This document shows positions 17,167 to 27,500 of a stretch of 64,000 nucleotides of DNA, in pieces. Position numbers and translations under genes: made by a program. Source of the DNA: Taibaiella sp. (GTDB lineage: Bacteria; Bacteroidota; Bacteroidia; Chitinophagales; Chitinophagaceae); assembly GCA_019638495.1 (NCBI GenBank), contig JAHBTQ010000006.1:153055-217054 (forward strand), written 5' to 3'. Positions within the stretch are counted from its first letter, which is position 1; each line of letters starts with the position of its first letter. The notes under the pieces are model-generated. The model ran no database searches. It was not told the origin of the DNA and saw nothing but the letters and a program-made list of their open reading frames with translations.

Positions 17167-17725
17167 GCGCTAACTACATAATTCTTTAGTACTGCACGCA
17201 GCTTCACTGCTAGAACACGAGGCCTCTCTCCCTAAAGTCAGACTGATCAGACCTACCGACCCGTCGAGACTAAATGAATATCCAACACTTATGACTACAG
17301 ATAGTGTTATCAATCCCGAATCTTCACTTCCCTTCTCCTAGGGCAGTAGCTGAATGTTAGTCACTATTGCTAGTGTTTAGGTTACCTGTTAACGGCCTGG
17401 TTAGCGCAGGTATTTCTCCAACTCTGATGTTTCCGGCTATAAAGTTCTGGCTATTACCCCCTATCAAATTAACCGTTCTAGTGAAATCAAGGTAGTTCAT
17501 TCGGATCACATCTGCTGACACCCAGGCAAGATTGCATTTTGGCAACTGAACTACGAGAAGACCTGTGCCTTATTTATTGCGACCGCAAACCATATTCCTT
17601 AACTGGAATTTAAATTCAGAAACGGATACTCACAGAGAGTTCCTAAAATGAAAAACGGAAAAACAACGACATGACAACCTGTCATTCCGATCTCGTCTGG
17701 CATCTCGTTTGTGATTTTTTGTTGA
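17167..17725. other. 560 bases without a supported gene
   Basis: I see no convincing gene, terminator or repeat here. A 62-residue minus-strand frame (17357-17545) is open but has no features supporting translation. The stretch lies at the right-hand part of the integrated element and could hold an attachment site or decayed DNA. Confidence 0.35.
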
Positions 17726-18184
17726 ATGAGTAGGCCGAGAGATAACAATCATTGCTCCTCTTATGCTTCTTTCAAGGCAGATAAATCTTCGCTAACAAAA
17801 TCAAAATATTCCATGGGCGCCAACACTGTAATTGACACCACAGCAGTACTGCACGAACTCAACGAACTCTACTTGGACTTACTGATGGCAAAAGCAAGGG
17901 CGGGAACAATTGACCGTTTTGAAAACCTGATAAGTAAGCTCAAAGCAAACGGATATCGGATACAGTTTGAACATTGTGACGAATTGGCGACGACGTATTA
18001 CCAACACAAAGCACTGCATTCCAAGAAACTTGAAGCAACAGAGAATCGAGAGTACGAGTCAGCACACAGAATACGAGATGAAGAGAAAAGAGTTGCAGAA
18101 AAATTGGTCAATTCTACTTTCATAACTTTCATCCCCCCCGCAACAATCCTATTTAAAATTTGCCTCACCACCGAATTGGAATAA
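17726..18184 (+). CDS. Small hypothetical protein with UVR-like motif
   Basis: The frame gives 152 residues from the ATG at 17726. The first 29 residues look unlike the rest, and the ATG at 17813 (MGANTVIDTTAVLHELNEL) may be the real start. Near the C-terminus the stretch EATENREYESAHRIRDEEKR resembles the UVR motif of UvrB/UvrC, a short helical hairpin that also occurs in small adaptor-like proteins. The last 25 residues turn hydrophobic, which may reflect a shifted or altered end. The rest is helical and charged. Function is unknown, and a protein-protein interaction role is the most that can be suggested. Confidence 0.5.
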   Translation: MSRPRDNNHCSSYASFKADKSSLTKSKYSMGANTVIDTTAVLHELNELYLDLLMAKARAGTIDRFENLISKLKANGYRIQFEHCDELATTYYQHKALHSKKLEATENREYESAHRIRDEEKRVAEKLVNSTFITFIPPATILFKICLTTELE

Positions 18185-18560
18185 AATAAGAATAGAAAAA
18201 TCTTGTTCCGCTCTCTTCATCTCCCCACAAAATCGAACAGTCACGGAAAAGCAGTCAGGATGACGCACTGCCACCCAAAACTCAGAGACAACATGTCGCC
18301 TGCAACAAAATATTTCACCTACTCTCACACAACTAACATCTGCCACTACAACGCAAAACAATCCGGGAACCTACTGCCACACAAATAGTTTACGCCTGCG
18401 TTAGGGTATAACCTACCTTGCTCAGGCCGCTCTGGAGGCGGATTTGGCGATTTAGTTCGACCTGCGCGTAGAGTCTGCGTAGACCAACTATTCTTTCTTA
18501 TCACATACTACCGAGAAATCGACATGCCAACAAATGATTTTGCCTTCTGTTGCCAATGCC
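18185..18560. other. Intergenic stretch downstream of the first giant gene
   Basis: About 375 bases between the small UVR-like gene and the end of the giant gene, which are convergent. No supported gene and no strong hairpin with a T-tract were found. Confidence 0.35.
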
Positions 18561-21500
18561 CTACGGTTCATAGATCAGTCTTGCTGTCTGTTTGCTGCCA
18601 TCAACTCCGCTGAAATAGCACATATAGATACCCGCCGACAAACCAACTGGCATTCCGACATCGCTTAACCCTTCATTAAGCTGTCTGGTCGCCACAGTCT
18701 TTCCATCTACGGTGTAGATAGTAAATGTGCCTGCTACGCCTGTGCTCACAGAAAGTGATCCATGGCTCGGATTCGGGAACACGCTGAACAGTGTCACCGC
18801 TTCCTCCGTCATACCAGCCGGACGCGATGCCGTACCAGTAACCGTGATGCCCTTCGTGTTGACACAACCTGCCAGTGTGTAGCTGATTGTCGCAGAACCT
18901 GCAGATACTCCTATTACTACGCCTGCACCGGTGATATTCGCTATCGTTGCAGCGCTCGTACCCCATGTGCCTGTAGTAGGCGAGCCCGTCATGGCCGTCG
19001 TAGAGCCTACGCTCACTTCCTCAGCTCCGGTAATGATCGGTTGTGGCTTCACCAGCATAGAACGCACTTTGGTACAGCCCGCACTTGTAGCATACGTGAT
19101 GTACACGTACGTGTTAGAGCCTCCCATCAGCACACCTGTTACCACACCCGTAGTACCGTCTACAACCGCTACCGATGTGTTTGAGCTGCTCCACGTACCA
19201 CCGCTCACCGCATTTGTAAGCGTCACTGCTCCATCTGCTCCCGAGCACATATTCGTTCCGCCGCCCAGGATGCTTGGCAATGCTGCATTGTTCGTGATCG
19301 ACTTCGTAGTGTAGCAGCCTGCGCCTACCTTGTAGCTGATCACGGCCGTGCCCAGCGTTGCGCCACCTGTTGCGATACCTGTAGTTGCTCCTACACTCAC
19401 CTTGCCCGTTGCATTGCTGCTCCATGTGCCGCCTGTCGTGGCATCGGTAAGCGTAATTGTGCCCGTAGAACATACTATGTCGTCGCCAGCTATGTCTGCC
19501 AGCGCTGCATTTACCGTCACAGCATAAGTACGGTAGCAGCCCGCTGCATTCGTATAGCTGATGTTTGCTACGCCCGCCGAGATACCCGCCACTGTTGCAG
19601 TGCTCGTCGTAGTCGCTGTAATGGATGCAGTACCAGCTGCCGATGTGCTCCATGTAGAGCCGGCGCTCGCTGCAGTCAATACTACACTGTTACCCACACA
19701 CACTATCGACGTGCCGGTGATACCACCAGGAAGTGCTGTTACTGTTACAGCCTTCAGCACATAGCAACCGTTGCTCAGGGTATACTTGATGGATGTGCCA
19801 CCTGCCGCGCGGCCCGTGGCGATGCCTGTAGTAGCATTTATAGACCCTACCGTTGGTGCTGTGCTAGACCATGCGCCACCTGTCGGTGTGCTCATGTACG
19901 TCTCATCTGCTCCCACGCACAGGGTAGATGCACCCGTAATTGCCGTAGGTGCTTCGTTTACTGTTACATTCCTTGTTGAGAAACATCCCGTAGCGGTAGC
20001 CGTGAACGTGATGTCTGCGTTACCTGCAGCAACGCCCGTTACCACACCCGATGATGAACCTACAGTAGCTACGCTACCATTGCTGCTGCTCCATACTGCC
20101 GTTGTACCTGTCGCACCAGTCAATGTTGTGTTTGCGCCAGCACATACCGATGCTGTACCGGTAATAGCCGTTGGGTTGTTGTATACATAGATGGTCTTCA
20201 CTGCGTAGCAGCCCGTGCTGATGTTGTAGGTGATCGTTGCACTTCCCGCCAGTACACCTGTTACCACACCAGACGCATCTACACTCGCTACTGCTGCATT
20301 GCTGCTGCTCCATGTGCCGCCGCCTACTGCGTGTGTAAACGTTGTTGTGTAGGTCTTACATACGCTTGCTGCACCACTGATAGCTGCCGGAACGCTTACT
20401 GTTACCACTGATGTAGTGTAGCATGTAGCGCTCGTGCGATATGTAATGGTAGAAGTACCTGCAGAAGAACCCGTAGCAATACCTGTGCTGCTACCTATGG
20501 TAGCAACTGTTGTAGTACTGCTGCTCCATGTGCCGCCACCGCCACCAGTCAGCGTACTTGTACCACCTACGCAGATATCAAGTGTACCACCAATTGATGC
20601 AGGAGGTGCCGCTACCGTTACATTCACAGTCTGTACACAGCCACCCGGATAGTTATAGCTGATCGTTGCTCCACCAGCGGCAATACCGCTGATCAATGCA
20701 TAAGAGGCAACGCCTGTCACAACCGTACTCGTTACATCTGCAGTTCCTGTCGCTGATGAGCTCCAAGTGCCGCCCGTTGATGTGCAGGACAGTGTCGTTG
20801 TTGCTCCCTCACAAAGAGTTGTAGTGCCGCTAATGGCCGCAGGCATGCCACCCACAGTCACCACCTTTGTAGCAGCACAGCCTGTGCCCAGCGCATACGA
20901 AATAGTCGCTGTGCCTGATGCCACACCTGTTACTGTACCACTGCCATCCACAGTTGCTTTTGCAGTATTGCTGCTGCTCCATGCGCCACCCGCAGTGCTG
21001 CAAGAAAGCGACAACGTGCTACCCATACATACCTCGCTGCCACCTGTAATCGATGCAGGCACAGGATTTACGGTAGCAACGGCGCTGGTGTAGCAATACC
21101 CGTAAGAGTAAGTAATGGCCATAGTACCTGTTGCTATTCCCAGCATGACACCCGTCGTCATATTTATGAATACAGTTGCAGAATCAGCTATGTGCCACGT
21201 TCCGCCTGGATAGCCCGGAACGCTTAGCGATGTCGTCGCACCCTCACAAGTACTCAGTCCCCCCGTTATGTTTAGCACGATGTTCGATGTGTAGATGCTA
21301 GCTGAAACACTACATCCTGAAACCAGTGAATACGTGACCGTCGTATAACCCCCGGGATGTATGCCGGTAACAACGCCTGTAACAGGATCAACGCTACTAT
21401 AGTAAGATGTAGATGAACTCCATGTACCCCCTGCTACCGGGTGAGATAACTCCGTTATTGTACCAATACAGACATAGGGCGTTCCCGAGATAGGTGCCAG

Positions 21501-24500
21501 TCCCACAGTCATCTGTTGAACCGCATAACAACCGCTTGGAAGTGTGTAAGTGATATTCGTTGTTCCATTGGCGACACCGGTAACCACACCAGACACACTT
21601 CCAACCGTAGCAATCGATGGCGCGCTACTAAACCAGGTCCCACCGGAAACTGAAGCGGACAATGTAACTGATGAACCGATACACGTCCCTGACGGCCCTG
21701 TTATTTCAGTGCAGCCCGCAATCGACGAAACCACTATTGCCTTTGTAGCTGTATCACTACCACAGCTATTGCTGACTACGTAGGAGATGATTGCAGTTCC
21801 AATTGACACACCAATTACCACTCCTGAACTGCTCACAGTAGCTACACCAGCGTTGGAGGACAACCACGTACCACCCGATCCTGAACTCACTAACGAAATA
21901 ACCGAATCGACGATAACAGTGTCAGGCCCGGTTATCGTACCCGCATCGGCAAGCGGATTTACGGTAACAATCTTAGTTGCACTTGCACTACCACAGCTAT
22001 TGGTAACAGTATAAGAAATTATTGCTGTACCAGGCGCAACGCCCGTTACAACACCAGTACTCCCAATAATTACGATGGAAGCATTGCTGCTACTCCAGGA
22101 CCCGCCAGATACTGTGTCTGAAAGAGTAGTGGTGCTGCCGGCACAAACCACGGCGGCACCTGTTACTGAACCGGCAGATGCACCAGCCTGGTACAGCTGC
22201 AGCACCTCGATAGCGGTTAGCGCCTGCGTATAAAATGCTATATCATCTATCTTACCCAGGAAGGGCACCTGGGTAGTGCTCACGCCCTTTATGCCCACAC
22301 GCCAGTTGGTACCGTAACTTTCCACACCGCTAGCTGTGCCGGCAGCTACCCCGTTTATGTAGAAGGTCACCGTTCCCGAGCTGACCGCGCATACTACGTG
22401 CGACCACTGGGCCGCAGCTACAGCGCCGGAGGAAAGGATGTGCGTGCAGGATGAGGGCACATAAGGGTGGCAGTTATGCACCTTCGGCGTGCCGGAACCA
22501 TCCAACCAGAAGCCACGCGATGAATTTGCTTCATCGTCATTCCCCATCATGGCCATTTGCGAGCCCAGCGCATCCGGCCGCACCCACAAAGAGATGCTAT
22601 ACGTATTAGTATTAGCCGCGAACGGAAGCTGTATGAAATTGCTCGTGCCATTAAAATAATAGGAGCTATTCGCATTCCCGAAGCGATCGGTCGTAAGTGT
22701 TGCCCCACTCACAGAACCATGGAACCCATTACCACTCGAGTCATTTGCATTGCCCGCGAACGGATACCATGCTACCAATCCACTTACTGGCAGATAGCAA
22801 GGCAACGGGGACGCTACGGACAAAGAGAAAGTCGCAACTGCGCTGCCACAGCTATTAGTAACTGTGTAAGAAACCACAGCAGTTCCAGCAGCAATTCCGG
22901 TCACAATACCTGAACTCCCTACAGTTGCGACAGATGTATTTGACGATGTCCATACGCCTCCGCCAGCTGTATCTGCAAGCGATATTGTTGAGCCCACATT
23001 TACTGTAGATGGGCCGGTGATATTACCAGCATCAGGCAAGGGATTAACTGTGATCACTTTTGTAGCAGTCGCACTCCCACAGCTATTGGTAATGGTGTAG
23101 GAAATGGTAGCGGTACCCGCGGCAACACCCAGTACAACTCCAGTGCTGTCTATAGTTGCCACAGCAGCGCTGCTGGTTGTCCAATACCCCCCGGATACAG
23201 AATCTGCCAAGGCAGTTGAATTGCCTTGACAAACAACTGCGGTACCACTGATGGCTGCCACATAGGCACCTGCAGAGACCAGTCTAATTCTGCTATTGGA
23301 ATTGTCTGAAATATAAATGTTACCATGGCTGTCCACTGCAACTCCAACAGGGTGATGGAGCTCCGACAAAGTAGCTAGGCCCGCATCACCAGAATAGCCT
23401 GCACTACCAATTCCTGCCAGTGTTGTTATCATGCCTGACGCATTCACCTTTCGAATTCGGTGATTATTGTTGTCAGAAATATAAATATTCCCAGCCAGGT
23501 CCACATCGATCCCTTCCGGGTCGGATAACATTGCACTCGTCGCTAAGATACTATCCCCATTATATCCACCGATACCCGTTCCTGCAATCGTTTGGATGAT
23601 GCCATCGACCCCTATCCTTCTAACGCGCTCGTTCCCCGCATCGGAAAAAAAGATATTTCCGCTCGAATCAACTGCTAATTCCGTTGGCCTATTTAATCTC
23701 GCGGCCGTAGCCGCTATCCCATCTCCATTATATCCAGATATTCCGGTCCCGGCTATTGTAGATATTATGCCTGACGCGTCAATTTTCCGAATCCGATTAT
23801 TCCCCCAATCCGCAATAAACAGGTTGCCTGAGTGATCGACTGCCACGCCCCTAGGCAGCGACAATTTCGCATCTGTAGCGAGTCCGCCATCTCCATCATA
23901 CCCGGTCGTCGTCCCAGCGAAAGTGCTAATCGTCCCAGACGTGTCGATCATGCGTATTCGACCGGTCGTATACTCGGCGACATATAAATTCCCATCACCA
24001 TCCACAGTTACATCGAATGGATCGTTTAGAGACGCGCTAGTTGCTTGACCGCCATCTCCACTGAAACTACCAACCCCATTTCCTGCAAAAGTTGTAATCA
24101 GTCCAGATACACTGATTTTCCTTATTACATCGTTACCGTATTGTGCCACAAAAACATTACCTGAGCCATCCACACACAATCCATATGGCTGATTAATGCT
24201 AGCTGCTGTCGCTGTTGCTCCATCGCCGGTGTATCCTAGTGTGCCATTACCCGCAACCGTTGAAATAATAGACGAACATGGCACATTAACCACTATGCCG
24301 AAAGAGGTTGATGCGCTACCACAACTATTTGCAACCATATAAGAAATCACAGCCGTTCCTAAAGCAACACCTGTCACGACTCCCGTACTTCCCACCGTAG
24401 CCACAGAAGTATTCGAAGAAGACCATGTCCCACCACTCACTGAGTTTGACAATGCGATAGCTGACCCAACGGTTACCGTAGATGGCCCGGTAATGGTCCC

Positions 24501-27500
24501 GGCACTTGCGCTACCAGAATAAAGCAGACTCACCTCAGAAGGAGTCAAAGCACGATTATAAATTGCAATATCATCGATCTTACCGTTAAAATAGTACCAA
24601 TGACCATTCTGCGCCCAATTGTCTCCAATAGAAATACTAAGACAAGTGCTGGTAGTGTTGATTGTACCAGGAGCGTATTCTTGCTTCACTAAGATTCCAT
24701 TGATGTAAGATTTGATCGTATCGCTGGAAAAGGTTGTAACCAAATGGTACCATGAGTTTGTCGTCAAAGATGGCGAATCCACGGTCGATGAAAATTCAGA
24801 AGAACTGCGCACCACCCCAGGCTCGAAGATTCCACCCTCATTAATCATCATCCTGTAAGAAGACGGATTGGGAGAAGAGCATCCTCCATCCCATCTGCTT
24901 ACTACACAAGATGAATGAATGGAATTGCCGGGCCAGTAGAAATCCCGGGCGTTAACCCACGCTGATACTGAAATTGCAGGCGTACTGAATTGTGAGCTAT
25001 ATGGCACCTCTATCCACTGCGCGGCGGAGCCGAAGACGGCTGCAGAGTCGCTGAAATCGTATGCACTGTTTGGGTTGCCAAATCGATCTGTTGTCAAGGT
25101 CGCCCCATGTACTATTCCATGATGTCCGTTTCCACTGGAGTCTCCTGCGTTCCCGCTAAAAGGATACCAGGCAACCAAGCCGCTAACTGGCAAATAGCAG
25201 GTGCCTGCTACAGCAACCGTTATCGTAAGGGTCGCAACCGCACTGCCACAACTATTAGTAACCGTATAAGAAATAACTGCTGTTCCAGCAGCAATTCCAG
25301 TCACAATACCTGAACTTCCGATAGTTGCAACGGATGTGTTTGACGATGACCATACGCCTCCGGCAGCTGTATCTGCAAGAGTTATTGTTAACCCAACATC
25401 TACCGACAAAGGGCCTGTAATTGTGCCTGCATCAGGCAAGGGATTAACCGTGATCACTTTTGTGGCATGAACTTCGCCACAACTGTTGGTGACCGTGTAT
25501 GAAATGGCTGTGGTGCCCGGCGCAACACCTATCAAAACACCTGTACTACCGATGGTAGCAATAGACATGCTACCGCTACTCCAAGAGCCCCCACCCGTTG
25601 TATCAGAAAGTGTAATGGTGCTACCTGCGCAAACGGTGGAAGGGCCTGTAATACCAAAAATATTAATACTGGACGATATTCGCCGAATAGTACTGTTAAG
25701 GGGATCTGAAAGAAAAACATCACCAGTGCTATTTACACACACACCGGTTGGGGAATAAATAAGGGCCGCTGTGGCAGGTCCGCCATCTCCCCCATATCCA
25801 GGGGTGCCATTCCCTACTACCGTGCTTATGATACCGTCTAATCCAACTTTACGAATCCTGCTGTTTTCATAATCTCCAATGTAGACATTACCTGCTGCAT
25901 CTACCGCTACTCCAGCCGGCCAATTTAGCTGCGCGGATGTTGCTAAAATTCCATCTCCATTATAACCATAGTCTCCATTACCAGCAATCGTTGTTATTAT
26001 TCCATCGACTGCTGACACCTTCCGAATTCGTGAGTTGACATTTTCGGCGATATACAAATTCCCAATCGCATCTACGGCAATTTTTTCTGGCCAATGTAGA
26101 GCTGCTGCAGTCGCCATTCCTCCGTCACCACTAAAACCCGCTGCGCCACTCCCAACTACAGTAGTAATTATACCAAGTGTGTCAACTCTACGAATTCTAT
26201 TATTGAAATTGTCGGAAATATAAATATTTCCAACATTATCCACGCAAACTCCTTTTGGATAACTTAATTGAGCATTCGTTGCCGGCCCACCGTCACCGCT
26301 GAATCCACTTGTCCCTAGGCCAGCAACGGTGGAGATAGTTCCATCTAACCTAATTTTCCTGATCACACTATTCCCATTTTCCGCGACATAAATATTCCCA
26401 GCCCCATCCAATGCTACGGCGGCCGGATTAGAAAGCTGTGCTAGCGTAGCAGGTCCACCATCCCCACTGTATCCATTAACACCGGTACCCGCAATCGTTG
26501 AGATAGTGCCATCGACAGCAACTTTTCGAATCCGCTTATTATTCATGTCCGCCAAATAAATATTGCCGCTATTGTCTACAACAACATCAGCTGGACTGTA
26601 TAATTTATGCAATGTCGCAGGATAGCCATCTCCGTCGAAGCCATCAGTACCAGTCCCTGCGATGGTTGTAATTGTCGTCCCGCAAAACACAATTACTGTA
26701 ACACTAGCAGAAACAACCGATGAGCCACAGGCGTTTCCAACTAAGTACGAAATTTCCAGTATGCCGGCGCTAATACCAGTCACCACGCCTGAGCTTCCCA
26801 CCGTAGCTAGGGACGTATTCGAAGAACTCCATGTGCCACCGCTAATCGCGTTTGAAAGCGTTATCGTAGAGCCAACATTTACTGACGATGAGCCTGTTAT
26901 TGTGCCGGCATCAGGCAAGGAATTAACGGTTACAACCGCTGTGACGCTGCCGCCAACGACGGTATAGCTGATAACTGTGGTACCTGCGGCGATACCAGTA
27001 ACGATTCCACTCGCCGAATCTATTGTTGCAACTCCCGTATCGCTACTACTCCAGATACCGCCGGATACGCTGTCTGTGAGAGTTGCAATGGCACCAGCAC
27101 AAACTGTTAACGCGCCCTCGATTCCGGAAGGCAGCGGGTTGACGATGAACTTAGCCAAAAATGCGTCTTGCTCAGTACCTAATGACACATCAACAAAAAA
27201 ACCTTTTGTTCCCGCAATAATCACATTCTGCCCATTATCAACGGCAACCGAGTAACCAAAAGTCGTATCCCCAAAATAAGTTCCCCAAATAAGTTCCCCA
27301 TCTGTACTGAACTTCGCAAGAAAAGCACTCTGATAGTCTATGTCACACGTCGTGTCATACGCGTCTGACGTGGCAATACCTGTTGGGCTGGATGTTCCAC
27401 CTGTAACCCACACATTTCCACTATCATCCACAGCTATCGCTCCGCCAGCATCACCATTTTCTCCTCCGTAATAGGTTGACCATTGCTTTATACCTGAACT

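Noticed and set aside
17357..17545. 62-codon minus-strand frame in the gap after the HTH gene
   Set aside because: No homologous features, no start context and an isolated position; insufficient to call a gene.
18762..22014. Series of plus-strand frames opposite the Ig-repeat part of the giant gene
   Set aside because: They repeat with the period of the Ig units and encode Val/Pro/Thr-rich shadows; the minus-strand protein has signal peptide, domains and sorting signal.
18820..22190. Regular DNA repeats that could suggest a CRISPR or satellite array
   Set aside because: The period (over 200 bases), lack of short identical repeats with unique spacers, and the open reading frame show these are protein-domain repeats.
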